Part shown: piece after piece, positions 34,401 through 47,855 of the stretch
Position numbering within the stretch: the first letter of the stretch is position 1
Layout of the letters: each line of letters starts with the position of its first letter
NCBI GenBank assembly: GCA_910591455.2
Contig: OU342815.1
Span: forward strand, 22,171,019-22,235,018
Length of the DNA: 64,000 nt
Direction: 5' to 3'
From: Pholis gunnellus
Taxonomy: Eukaryota > Chordata > Actinopteri > Perciformes > Pholidae
Position numbers and translations under genes: made by a program
The notes under the pieces: model-generated
Told to the model about the DNA's origin: nothing
The model's database searches: none
The model's input: only the letters and a program-made list of their open reading frames with translations

Positions 34401-35397
34401 AAGCTACGGTATAATGACTTAAGGGTTGTGTTCACAGCATAACAGAAATACTATCATTCACTAAATGACTTTTTCTCTTATTCTTTTACATCGAAAGGTT
34501 TCCAGGTTTTCCAGGACACATGGCATGCTTAACATGGCATTCCTTCTTTTTTTTTGTACTACCTTTATTATGGGAAGTGTTGTGTTTTTGTTGTTGTTGT
34601 CTGCTCACTAAATTAAAATGCTTGAGTTTGATAAAGAGTCCAGTGTTATTCCTTCATGTGTTATTCACAATAGGTGGGAGCAGTGCGGGGCAGCAGCTCC
34701 ACAATGTGGTTCCATTAGAATTGCATTTTGAGTGGGATGATAGGTTTCCTTATCGAGGTGATGACACACTTCCTCTGCTGTCAAATATACTGTTTGTCAG
34801 TGTGCCAGAAGCTGTAGCTGTGCATTATATTTTACAAACGGCGAGAGCAGGTTCAGGAGAAGACCGGGGATTTGATTTTTTTATTATAAATGTTTTGTCA
34901 GCAGTAAAGGTAGAGAAATAGTGTTTGGTTGAATGTGGGTCATGGATATGGATTATATTTTACTAACGGAGGGATGTATATTATTGAGGATATTCTCTTC
35001 GATTAAGAGTCTGAAATTGATCTTTATAATATATATCGATGGGCTTTTCATTTCTTCTGTTTCTGACAAAAACTACTGCGACGTGATCATTTAAATCCAG
35101 AGCAAAAACACCAGAACTAACTGGGCTTTTGACCAGTGTTAAAGTGTGTTCGACATCGCGTTGGTTTGGGAATCACTAGAGGCCCCACAGTATAATATTA
35201 TCAGGATACTTTCATTTTTAACGTGATGTCGCTCCAAAAGAAAAGTTGTGCTCGGGGACACGAAGGAAACGGGCAATTTGTTTCCCCTGTACACGAAACT
35301 AACATTTTGTGACTATTACACAAACTGCTGTGAGACTGTTGGATTACAACCAGGCGGCAACCTCCGATTATGAAAAGTGAAGTCAAAGCTTCATGTG
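31435..35397. other. Long non-coding stretch, no repeat or gene identified
   Basis: About 4 kb of AT-rich sequence. A small fold-back near 33212-33248 pairs CTTTTTTGGGGG with CCCCCGGAAAAAAG. A 133-codon plus frame at 34520-34921 starts over a T-rich tract and has no domain. The absence of familiar repeats is noteworthy in this window and makes it a candidate for conserved sequence. Confidence 0.4.
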
Positions 35398-35803
35398 TTA
35401 AAGCTGCATTCTCTCTAATGTCCAGCAGTGGGCGACTCCTCTGGTTGTATAGAAGTCTATGAGAAAATAACTCTACTTCTCTCTTGATTTATTACCTCAG
35501 TAAACATTGTAAACATGAGTTTATGGTCTCAATCTCTAGTTTCAAGTCTTCTTCAACACAGCATGATGTTCATTTAGTAAATGATGGTCCATTTAGAGTC
35601 AAACAGACCATAAAGCAGGGGATGCTTTAGGGTCACTCCTCCATCCAAATATGGTCACTTCTCCTCATTGGTTGCAAGATGATAACGGCCACTATCGAAG
35701 GTGGCGGTGGCCAAAACGCGGAACTCAAGGTTTCAAAACGGCAGACCAAAAACCAATGGGTGACGTCACCACGACAATGTCCAATTCTTATATATAGTCT
35801 ATG
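35398..35803 (+). repeat. Copy B of the two-part teleost repeat
   Basis: The first 236 bp are about 98% identical to 24483-24718 (five substitutions by eye). It then lacks about 55 bp, and the 3' half (CCAAATATGGTCACTTCTCC, GGTGGCGGTGGCC, ACCAATGGGTGACGTCACC, TTCTTATATATAGTCTATG) is much less similar to copy A. The contrast suggests the two copies come from different subfamilies joined to the same 5' half. Confidence 0.8.
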
Positions 35804-36339
35804 ATAGCAACACACAGAGAGAGAGAGTGACTTCATTCTCTGCTCTGGTAGACATTACTGCTAGATGACAGCTGTTTGCTGCTATATTAATGCTCTGACT
35901 TTAACTGTATACATATACTGTAATGTAATTGAACAAAGAATAGGATTTCGTCCTCTGATTCTGAACATACCTGTGAATGACAAAAAGGTGAAAGAAATCC
36001 TACATGCGTTCAAAATAGGTATGAGGGTAATGGAAATGGTCGGGGAGAGAGTGTTGCCAACACGTACCTCAGAGACTGTGAGGTGAGCCGCGCAAAGCAC
36101 CATCTGTGCTGGAGAAAGAACGATGATCAGCGTTCATAGGTGTTAAAGAATAATATGGCAGCAATCTGGTTCTTTTCCTGACAAACACAACAGCTAGAAA
36201 ACGCCTCCGCTTCTTCTGTTGATTCTTTTTTTGTAAACCCGTTTTACTCAGATATCATGTCCTTGAAATGGGAACTTTCCGTTTTTTCTTTTTGTTCCTT
36301 CATTGTTCATTCATAGTTTCCCAACTTTAATCAGATCTA
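35804..36339. other. Non-coding stretch, nothing firmly recognised
   Basis: A short GA run sits at 35815-35828. Opposing 73-codon frames at 35865-36103 are shadows of each other. The downstream 100 bp may be part of the retroposon whose tail follows. Confidence 0.4.
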
Positions 36340-36421
36340 GGTGGACTTGTTCTCTCTAAAGTCCTTTGAGATATGCCTTGGGAAGAAAGCCTCTCCGTTA
36401 TAAATAAATCTTGACTTGACA
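36340..36421 (+). repeat. LINE-type 3' tail fragment
   Basis: TAAAGTCCTTTGAGATATGC, then CCGTTATAAATAAATCTTGA and CTTGAC fit the usual 3' end of an abundant fish LINE (AAAGTCCTTTGAGA…CGCTATATAAATAAA followed by a short TTGAC/TTGAA repeat). Only the last 80 bp are clear. Confidence 0.5.
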
Positions 36422-38665
36422 GTTTCGTTTCTTTGTGCTCAAACTTGTTTTTATGTCCAGTCCCCTTTAGGGTTTGGTGGCATTTTCCAAACTGCGGCAA
36501 ATTAATCACTGAGTGTCGCTTGGAAACATTTTTTCATCATCTGGGTTTTTTAAAATTTACAAGAGAAATAAATGTGAGAAATACACAACATGCATTCAGC
36601 GTCAAACACTTACAAATTGTGGTTTGTGTAATATGTAAATACTTGTCTAAGAGGAACCACATGCAGAGATTAATATTTACCATTTTGATTTGCTGTGAAA
36701 GAACAATTCTTCCTAAAATCCCACATTTGTAGTTTTCCCAAAGATTCTGACATTCACCAATGTTTTCTTATTTGGGGTTTGTCCTTCAGTAAAAACTCAA
36801 TCTAAGCACACTGGAGAGCACATTTACCCACAAGACAGTGCTGCTGAGATGTTTGTGCAACGTTTCGTTAGTTTTCTAATAGAGTATGTCCATTAATATT
36901 TTATCCACTAGTGACGTTAACTAAATATTACAGATCATTTGGTGTTCACTTCCTGCAGAAGTACCACTTAAGAACAAGTTTATTTTTGTACATTTGGACT
37001 TTTGTTGAGGCGCTCTGAACTTTCCTTAAGTTTTCTCCTCGAAATGTCTGCGTGTGCACACGGCCCTGCAGTCTCCCGCCCTTTGCTGGGGATTCATCAG
37101 GACGTCTACCTGCTAACTAGGATCAACTGGCACGCTTTCAATTTACGAGGGCGATGAGATTCATCATTACGAGAACACGGAGAAGAACAATTCAGCGGTT
37201 TAAGAACACATCATGAATCCGATGTTCACTTTTGTCATGACCGTTCTCAACAACTAAATTAAGTAAAAACTATTAAAAAAAAGATATTTGTGGACGAGGC
37301 CCATTTGATTGTCTTCTTCACACCTAGCAGTTGCTAAATTGCTAAAATGGAAAGTACTTTGTTGGCGGACACAGAACAGAACTATTGGCAACGCAAACTA
37401 TAACTTCTTCCAGGCCATATGGCTGAATGTTTCACCAAATTTTCCACCGAGTTGTTTTTGTGATTTCTGTCGTCCAACAGCATAAAATCCTTGGCAGAGG
37501 TAACAAAACACAGATAAATGATAGAAACAGTTAGAAGTACTTATCCCCTCTTTACTATGACTCCGTTGAATTATTACAGGTGGAGCCACCTGTTCTAGAA
37601 GTACCGTTCCACGGCGATCATCTGTGTGCAATCAAGGTGTAACGAGTTTGCTTCATCGGTGTGTCAAAGTAAATGGATTTTTATGCTTTTACATCATAGG
37701 TCTCAGTTTTTTAAATGGCTTATAATGACTCTATTCAAACATGATAGGATCATTATTGATGGAGCCGAAATGCTCGTACTATATTTGACATCTGGTACAC
37801 AAGACTGAGCAGCAGCGCTCGATGCAATGTTTCAGTCCCAAAGCATGAAAATAACAAGACTTTTATAGCTCTCGTTTAATTTCTCTTTTAATTGAAGTCT
37901 TTTTTTATAGATTTGCATCCTGTGAAGGTGTTGACATGAATGAGCTGAAAATGTAGAGGCATCTGATTTATTCCTCCCCCTCCAACTCTTCCTCATCTGT
38001 CTCGCTCTTTCTCGTTTTTCTTGTATGAAAACAATGTTGTTAAAAATAGTTTTGATTTATGTTAAGAAAGGAATCTGTTGTTTTTTTTTACAAATTAGCA
38101 AATTTGTGAATTGCGTCTTTGAAAGTGTCTGAAAACACTTCAACTGCTGGTTGTTCAAATCTCCTTTTTTAAAAAGTTGAAATAAAGGAAAACTTCCATG
38201 CTGCTGGATAACTTTTGGAGTACAGTAGAACTGTAACGTCCCTCAAGCAAAAAAGTCAGAAAGAGAAACAGCTGTGAACCCGCTGAGGGTGTAACAAGGT
38301 AATCGGGGTGGTCATCAAGACCCCATTCACACATCAATCACTTAACCTTTTCTTGGGAGGCTCGGCTGTTAAGTGTTAATGCATCCAAGAAGCAATCAAG
38401 ATTGATTGAAATCTGATTGTTCAAACCACATTTGGCGCTTTCTAGTAGCCACATGTTGAGGAAGTACACATTTATACTTTTCTCCAAGACTCGTATGTCA
38501 TTTTTACTCCTCCTGGAGTGTAACTATTTCAGTAAGCGTTGTGTGGAAATATCCACTCTGTCCCCTGTGATCACGGATGAATTACTGAACGGGCCTGCCG
38601 GGCACAAGCACAGGGACTGAAGGGATCAGTGGGACTGAGTTATAAATTGTTGCTGTAAAAAAAAA
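36422..38665. other. Non-coding stretch, nothing recognised
   Basis: AT-rich, no repeats or exons recognised. Frames up to 99 codons (36433-36732) are featureless. Confidence 0.4.
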
Positions 38666-38669
38666 TACT

Positions 38670-39050
38670 GAACTGATGCTAAATGACCAGAAACATAACA
38701 CATAACAAGTAAAAAGCAACACATTATGAATAAAGAGCTGCAAAATGACTACAAAGAGATAAAACATTACTACAAAGACATTCAAAATGACTACAAAGTG
38801 ACACAAAATAACATCAAAGCAACACACAATATCTACAGAGATGCAAAAAGAGACCCAAAACAACCTAAAACCTACACATGAGTACAAATAGCCCAAAAGA
38901 CTACAAAGAGACAGAAAACGACCACAAAGTAACGTAAAATGTCTACAAATAGATATAAAAAAGACTACATAGAGATACCAACTGACCAAAAAGAAATACC
39001 CCAAAAACGACTGAAATATCTGGAAAACAATCACAGAAATGCTAAAAAGC
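38670..39050. repeat. Degenerate minisatellite with an ~18-22 bp 'AAAATGACTACAAAGAGAC' unit
   Basis: More than a dozen imperfect copies of an A-rich unit (AAAATGACTACAAAGAGA, CAAAATGACTACAAAGTGAC, AAAACGACCACAAAGTAAC) follow each other. Such arrays are common in fish. The minus strand reads through as a 150-codon hydrophobic frame (38582-39034) because TTTTG/TCTTTGTAG strings encode Phe, Val, Leu and Cys; this is a by-product of the repeat. Downstream, GCCCATGGGGCCCAATGTCT looks like part of the same dispersed element. Confidence 0.85.
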
Positions 39051-39139
39051 TCTTGAGTTTAGGTGTCTTGTTCCTGTGTAGTCGGGGTGGGGGGGCCTCT
39101 AATATGTCTGTGCCCATGGGGCCCAATGTCTCATAATCC

Positions 39140-40634
39140 ATCCGTACCTTTTCATGACCGCATCTTAAAAATACACTGACATTACACAGAGATTCATCCT
39201 GTTATATTACATGCTTTTTTCCCCATTCTTAACCGTGACTTCTATCCCTTTTTGTGTGTACAACCATGTGGAACACCATGAAAGCCTTCTAGGGTCGACT
39301 GTCCAAAAGTGTGCACCATTATCCCCATGCGAACGGCTCATTGTCTCTCAGTGGCTGGCAGGCTTTTTTCTTTTCTCCTTCTTCAAGTGTGGCCGTTCAA
39401 AACAGGCTTAAACACTTTTGCCCTTCAACTTGGTCGGATGCTCACTTGCAGTTGCCCTAGTTAGTTTTAACCATACCGAAGCCTTGGGAGAGAGAGACAA
39501 AATCCCCACAATGAAGCCCGATAAAGGCGCCATCGCGCCGCGGAGATGCTTCCCTGCTGCAGGCCCTGGAGGGATTGTGATGGTGGGTGAATGAATGCAG
39601 CAAAAAAACAACCTGCTACACTCTGACAGAGATCTGCCACTTGGGAGAAGATTTATTTTTATAGCAAAAACAACAAGCACCAAAAAAGAACGCCACACAG
39701 AAATGGCTCTAAAACAACAACGACCTCAATTCAAGAAGCTGTTTCATCACAGTCCTCAATATACTTGACTCAGAAAGCCTAAACAACAACGTTGGTCATT
39801 TCCTGTTGAGCAGTGTCAAAAATAAAAAAGCCTCTGTGTCATCTACTATATCAAATAATATGTTTTCCGGCTGAAGAAACTGAAATGAGCGATGATGCAA
39901 AGATGTGATTTCTGTTAACAAATTGTCAGATTATAAGTGTGCAGAACCCAATCATCCTGAAGTTTGCTGGCACTTCACAGCATCCTTGCTGATCACTCCA
40001 GTTCTGACAGCTGCTGGCTCCTCTTCTGCCTCTTGATTAACACTCTCTGTAAATTCCGGATATCAAACATTGTATGCGCTGCAGAATAATCACATGCAGG
40101 GCTCTGTGCAGGCCCGTCCAGTTCCTCCACAGCACGACATATGAATCGGACTTTGTGCACAGAGGCATTATTGTGAGGGCCTTTCTTAAAACGCAACAAC
40201 GTGGAGGCGCTCTGTTCTCCTATCTATCATCTCGCTGTAGCACTAAGATCTAAGTCAACGAAGGAGCAAAGTCCAAACCTCAAAGCAGCCCTTGAACAAA
40301 TGAAAGTATGTGGACAGTTTATGTGATAATATGTGTATGTTTAACAGAACAAATGAATGTCACATGCAAATCCATTCACAGAAGTGACATTCAAAGGAAA
40401 TGTTATGTGCAATTATGAAAATAAATGAGGGTGAAATGTTCATCGCTCTCTATTTTAGAAAAGCAGACGATGAAAGAAAAACATTTAAACACACAAATGT
40501 GTTTATAACTGTGTTGTTTTGATTCATTGAATAATGCACAAATTGCAGATTTTCTATCCTTAACTCTTGAATTCAATAAAAAAGTTCAGTCTCTTAATAA
40601 AGATACAGAAAAAAAACTATTTCAATCAATTTAC
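39140..40634. other. Non-coding stretch, nothing recognised
   Basis: No repeats recognised. A minus-strand frame of 96 codons (39408-39698) lacks domains. Confidence 0.4.
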
Positions 40635-40870
40635 TCTGTTACAAGTAAAAGTCCTGCTTTCTTTACTTAAATAAAAGTATACAAGTATTAGCATCAAAAT
40701 ATACTTTAAGTATCAAAATTAAAATGCTCACTATACAGGATGGCACATTTTAGAGTAATATAATTGTATAATTGAAGTTTGCACATTATTGTTGCAGCTG
40801 GTAAACATGGAGGTACTTTTTCACTACTTTATATCCTGCTGGTACAATCCACCGGCCTTAATGCGTTCAT
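40635..40870 (+). repeat. Dispersed teleost repeat (relative of 63.56 kb)
   Basis: ACAAGTAAAAGTCCTGCTTT, then GTATTAGCATCAAAATATAC and ACTTTAAGTATCAAAATTAA, then TTGTTGCAGCTGGTAAACAT and CACTACTTTATATCCTGCTG is a familiar percomorph repeat. The 3' part aligns with 63703-63750 (TGTTGTAGCTGCTCCAGGTG, TAACTACTTTAT). Frames at 40779-41054 lie partly within it and are not genes. Confidence 0.6.
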
Positions 40871-42465
40871 ATATGTTCCCGTCATTGAACAACAGGCTGC
40901 AGACGCTCTGCTTCTCCTGCGCAGATGTTCTATTAATGGTTGCTTTGCTACTCTGTTGTATCAGGTGGCAAATGGCAAACCTCATTACTGTAATATTTGG
41001 TTGGTTTTAAAGCCTCATAGTGCTTTAAATAGGAGCCGTTACTGTTTATGTTGATCACTGTGTGTATGAGAAATGTAACATGTCACATGAGGACCATATC
41101 CCCGGTACATCTGCCCGCACAGCTGTGTCTAATCCCGCCGGAGTCAGTGCTGCAACACAGATTGGAGGCGCAGCACCATGAAGCAGCTTCTTTTATCCAC
41201 AGAAAACAACTCAAGCTGGGTAAACCGGCACTGTTTCATTTTCCAATAACAAGCATTGAAGCCCTGCAAACCTGCGTAAAGCCTCTGTCACGATGCCGCA
41301 ATCAGGAATCTTTCAAAAGTAAAACTCGCACAATTACAGTCCAATTACCTCCACGTCTCAGACGTTACTCAGATGCATAAAGGTCACGCTTGGGAAATAG
41401 TGAAAGTAAGCTTCAGTACAGTAGTGTGATGATACAACACTTACATACTAATATGCAGGTCATGAAATAAATGCAATTAGAGTTTTATTCTCTCAGTCGA
41501 GGCTGTGAAAGCAGCTCTGTCTCCTAAAAGTCAAGTTCCCATACAACCAAGCAGCCGAGTGAATTCATTCTGTTGTTGAATAAGAATGTTTATGACGACA
41601 AGTCCACGAAAGTCTGCATAGGGAAGATGTTGAGGTGGTGGGTCAAAAAACATTGTCCGTTTACAGGAGACTGCCGTTTGTGTAGTTTTTTGTAAATTTT
41701 GTGGTCATTTCAAAAAACAGTTTTGCGTTTTGTTTTGTTTCAGTGTACAATTTTTTTCAAACTTTGCAGATGAATTCAGAGTCCAGTTTCGTTGTATGGG
41801 AACGTCATGCTGGTGGAAGACGTCCTTTGGCATCTTCTAAGGTTTCACACCATATTTTTCTTGGCGGGCCTGTTTGTATTGTTTGTTAGCACCGTGCTGC
41901 AGAAATGTTCCTCCTTCCTTTCACACACGGAGGTGTGAAAACGTCCTGCTCTGCAACGGATACGCTGTAGTGGTTAAATCCTATAAAAGTCAAAACACAA
42001 TTCACAAACATGCGCTGGCAGAATTCACAGGTTTATTGTCCGTTTATTGAATATTGTAGATTCTTCAGATATGGCTCCGTCTGTCAGGATTACGTTGCCG
42101 ATTGCGGCGGCACCGATTTCAATCCGGGGACCACACCGCGGCATTTGTTGTTGTTTTCTTATGGCAGCTTTATGGCATTGTAAAGAAAAATGAAAGACTT
42201 TTGTCTTCTTCTCTTACAGTGAGAGTCAGAAACATTGTCTCTGTGCTTTAGAGGGTGGAGGCCACAGTGAAGGACGCTGTTGTTTTCCAGGCTGCGATAG
42301 TGTTGGAGGCTGCCTCAAAAAAAAAAAAGAAAGCAGCTGTTAATGACCCATCATCTCAGGGACACGCTGTAACCTCCACAACAATGGCTCCTGGAGAGAT
42401 ATGAAATCTCTTTTCACATACCTGAAGCTTTTACACACTGCTATTTCATCCTTGTGCCATGCGAC

Positions 42466-42471
<6 letters not shown>
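40871..42471. other. Non-coding stretch, nothing recognised
   Basis: A 110-codon plus frame at 41048-41380 is featureless. There is an A12 run at 42318-42329. No repeat recognised. Confidence 0.4.

Positions 42472-42498
<27 letters not shown>
42472..42498. repeat. (AT)13 microsatellite
   Basis: Uninterrupted AT alternation, read directly. Confidence 0.95.
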
Positions 42499-43828
42499 GA
42501 AAATAAAAAGTCCATGTATTCTGCCATTTGAGAAAAGCCCTGATCGAGATCAGGTCAATGAATACATGTAAACACGGATCCATTCTCTCTTTTCCAATTT
42601 TCTTTGTTGTCGATGATAAGCCGGCATGTTTTTGTTTTTCCGTGATAAGCGTCCATGTTTTTGTAATGAATCACTAACTGGCTCACCTCTGCTATCTGAT
42701 TCCGTTGTGTTGTGAAAAACAATAATGTTCTGTTCACAGCCGCGATGGGCACCAGATTTGTCCACTATGTTTGAAAAGCACACATGATAAAAGAAGGGTG
42801 ATGTATCACAGCTGTTTGTGTGTGTCAGCTGACAAAAGATAACAGCAGCCCACATCCTCTCAGAGGACGATGTCCTCACGCTCACAGATAACAGAGGGAT
42901 GCTGTTCTCTGGCCTATTATAGCAACCCGATCTGCCCCTGCTGCAGCTCGGGAGGTGAAAACAGGCTTCCTACACATTTAAAGCATCTCGCTTCGAGGAA
43001 ACAGGGGAAGACGTGTGTGTGCTGGGACGGCGAGTTGTTGCATAAAGTCCGTGAACGCTCCATTAGGCCGCCAGATAAGATGTTTCACGGCCTCGGAGAG
43101 TAAACAATCTTCACTGTCTGGGCATCGGCAGCCTGAACAGTGACGATAAAGTACATGAAATAACCGTCCTTAAAATCTCCACTGAGTTCCGCTGTGGGTT
43201 TCAGGAAAATACTTCTTTTTTTTTCCAACTGAGAGCGACTTCATGGCAGCTTTAAAGAGAAGCAGTGGGAGGCCTCATCACTAATGCAAAAAAAATAACT
43301 GAACCAAGAGCAATGCGACACTGGTGTCACTAATGCGCTCACATTGTGCCAGCTGACGGAGCCTATGGATGTGTTGCCATCAAGTTGGATTCACACAAAG
43401 CATGAAAGGGAATTATTAACAGCTCATTTACTGAAACCGAGAAAACGTGTCACTGTGTCGGTGCTCTCCGTCATGTGTGATGGAGATTCGGTTGATACTT
43501 TGGATTTCTCAACAGCGCCGTGAAGAAATGTGTTTTCTTTTTTCTCAGTTGTGGAAGGTTGGACCGGGCCTGTCGGCGCCATTTAAAGTTCCTACGGAAA
43601 TTTATGCTAATGTTGTCCTTTTTATGAATTCGGATGACAGCACGGAGCCAGGAAATGGGTGATGGATTCATCACAGAATAGATGAGGCAGAACGTCACAC
43701 CAGGAGACCAGGATTTCATCCTGAGCATTAAATCCCAGTCTGTGTGTCTGGCTCTCGACCGTTATTGGAAGTGGTATTACTGGAAAACGATCTGCAATTT
43801 CTCCATCTGTCTACCTTCAGCTTCTGTG
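42499..43828. other. Non-coding stretch, nothing recognised
   Basis: Frames of 65-111 codons on both strands overlap at 42550-43103. The 42830-43110 part is GC-balanced and free of recognised repeats; no exon evidence seen. Confidence 0.4.
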
Positions 43829-45693
<1,865 letters not shown>

Positions 45694-45850
45694 GGGGCAG
45701 CTATGGCTCAGTGGGTCGTCCTCATGTCAAAGTGTCCTTGAGCGACATACTGAGGCCTGAGTTTCACCCCGGGCACTATACAGCAGCCCAGCTCTCTTAA
45801 ATGCTTAGGATTGGGTTACATGTAGAGGTCAAATTTCATGAATGTACCTG
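45694..45850 (+). mobile_element. tRNA-derived SINE fragment with B-box region deleted
   Basis: GGGGCAGCTATGGCTCAGTG is a tRNA-type head with an A box, but GGGTCGTCCT runs straight into CATGTCAAAGTGTCCTTGAG. In relatives (12.6 and 56.5 kb) the B box lies between these two motifs, so roughly 50 bp including it is lost. The 3' part (CTCTCTTAAATGCTTAGGAT, AGAGGTCAAATTTCATG) differs from the tail of the other two copies, suggesting another subfamily. Transcription-incompetent by inspection. Confidence 0.7.
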
Positions 45851-45974
45851 TTTAAGTGTCTTTATTTATTTTTATTTTTGAGGATTTCTGTTTTAAAGGT
45901 TCTCTACAGTAGGAAAAAACTATTCTCTATGCTCTCCCTCTGTGTGTGTGTGTTGTAATCAGAGCTTCTCTGTG

Positions 45975-46520
45975 CTTTGTGGCCGGCTAAACGGGCCCTT
46001 CAGTGCATGTAAGCGTGCCCCAACATGCTAGCTAATGGCCGCCGCTCTGCACGGCGGTTACAGCCGATGACGCTATCCCGACCAATGGCGTCGTCTCGGG
46101 ACACGTAGCGCCCACCCTCCGGTTACCCTTCTGGTAAACGGTGTTAGCTGTCAGCACTGTTGCTGTAGTTTGCACTGTTAGCGCTGTTAGCTTCTTGCTG
46201 GCTCAGCCGTCGCCATGTTGAGGGCCGTGCGGAGGCAATGGACATGCTCTGGATTTCAAATGAAATATAGTTATATAGAATTCCTGATGGTTTTACCAGC
46301 TGCACCTGCTCTTTTGTAAACTTAGCCTGGGTTAGTATGATGTTAGTATGATCATATATCCCCCACTAATTCTAAACTGCATGAAAACTACAAACTCTGA
46401 AACACTTATTTCTTCATGTGTGCAGAAATAAGAACATTATGTTATTTTTTTGGACGCTCTGTTACAGCTTCAAGAAGAGAGAATAGTGCTAGAAAATTAT
46501 ATTAAGACTCTTTTTTTCAG
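45975..46520 (+). repeat. Probable dispersed teleost element, GC-rich 5' part
   Basis: CCGCCGCTCTGCACGGCGGT, then GGTGTTAGCTGTCAGCACTG, TTAGCTTCTTGCTGGCTCAG, CGTCGCCATGTTGAGGGCCG and CTCTGGATTTCAAATG are strings I associate with a repeated element in fish. The CpG-bearing 5' part could otherwise be mistaken for a promoter. CGGCGG/CCGCCG stretches form a local fold-back. The assignment is from memory and moderate. Confidence 0.4.
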
Positions 46521-46540
46521 TGGAGATAACATTACATAGG

Positions 46541-46600
46541 CTGCCTCTCTCCCTCTCTCCCTCTTTCTCTCTCTCTCTCACACTCACACACACTCAGACA
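46541..46600. repeat. CT-rich low-complexity tract
   Basis: CTCTCCCTCTCTCCCTCTTT and a CT run are followed by CACACTCACACAC. Read directly. Confidence 0.85.
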
Positions 46601-47479
46601 TGTCTTTATCGCGTCTCTCTTTCTTCGTCACACTCTTAACAACGTTATTGGATTCAAGAACGCCAAACCCCACTTGAGAATAGGATTATAACAAAAAAAC
46701 AACACATCTGCAGGTAAATACTCTCTAGTTTTCCTGTTTTTCTTTCACAGCCAGAGGACTTTGTTTACTGCACTTTCCTGTGAACAAGATGAAACACTCG
46801 ATGAAGATGAGATCGACTGAGATGGTGAAGTACAGAACTTCAGATTTCAAATGCAAACAAACACAAAGAAACTTCATCAAAGAGACCTTTAAAACAAGCG
46901 TACCTGTTCAGACTGATCGAAACACTCTGACACATTGTTTCATTTCCAAACCTCTTGAAAACTGACTCGCTCACTCGCCATTAATTACAACCACGTCATC
47001 GTATGAATGAGTTATTCATGGGAACACCATGACGTTCAACCCGTAAAGAGGGAAGATCCGGGGAGAGAGGCCAGTTTGGGTAACACATCCATGAAGTTGT
47101 AAGGCTTATGAGACACTGACAAACATTTTACAACTTTAGTAATCATTTTGTCCTCAATTCCAGGGGAAAGCAGGGGGGGGTGCAGGAAACAGCGTGGGTC
47201 GGGCTGTTAACATAAACTGTGAGAGCTAGCATGGCGAACAGGCTTACAACACCAGTCCCCACAGTTGTTAGCTTTTACAGCTTCTTATCAAACGCCTTAC
47301 TGTCATTGCACAACCGAGCAGCACCCCTTCATCTCTGCTGCTTGTACCAATTCACTGTGCAGCTCTATTAAACGAAGACATGAACAATATTTTTGTGCCC
47401 AGAATGAGATGTCAATCCCAACTCCTCTCTCGCATGTGGACTTAAAAAAAGGTCCCTTGGATCCATGCTCTAAACCCAA
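46601..47479. other. Non-coding stretch, nothing recognised
   Basis: Short opposing frames at 47265-47510 mirror each other and may belong to the upstream part of the repeat that follows. Nothing else recognised. Confidence 0.4.
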
Positions 47480-47855
47480 CCAGAAGTCTGCCATTTTTAA
47501 TTTTGCTTGAATTTATTGTGTATTTTATGCCATTTACAGGTGCTGTACTTTAACAAACTCCCCTTTTAGGAACTCATCAGATCAAATTCAAATTTGGTTA
47601 GTGTGGTCTTTAGACCTTTGTGATTAAAAGTGACCAAAAGCTTGAGGTTTAATTGAACGGTGTGTACGTGGTGTGGCTACCATTTTACATGGCTCGCCAT
47701 CATGCATAAAACTTAACTGTACTTTGTCAAAAACTGTCCCAAACTTAACATGCTTGATGAGTCATAGCTTGAGGACTTCTGCATGCCAATAGTGACTAAT
47801 AGTCATAGCGCCACCTACTGGCAACCATGGCCATATGCAGGGTTTTAGAAGTACG
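47480..47855 (+). repeat. 'Catagcgccacctactggcaac' teleost repeat
   Basis: In order: GCCATTTTTAATTTTGCTTG, TTTACAGGTGCTGTACTTTA, AACAAACTCCCCTTTTAGGA, TGATGAGTCATAGCTTGAGG, GCATGCCAATAGTGACTAAT and CATAGCGCCACCTACTGGCA. This is one of the most abundant dispersed repeats in percomorph genomes. No coding; superfamily not known to me. Confidence 0.65.

Noticed and set aside
34520..34921. 133-codon plus-strand frame with a hydrophobic Cys/Leu-rich start, like a signal peptide
   Set aside because: The start lies over T-rich and TTG-repeat sequence; the remainder shows no domain and there is no promoter or splice context.
38582..39034. 150-codon minus-strand frame rich in Phe, Leu, Val and Cys, looking like a membrane protein
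   Set aside because: It is the reverse translation of the AAAATGACTACAAAGAGAC minisatellite; the hydrophobicity comes from the repeat unit.
45975..46240. GC-rich, CpG-bearing segment suggestive of a promoter
   Set aside because: Its strings are familiar from a dispersed fish element, and no gene follows; treated as a probable repeat.
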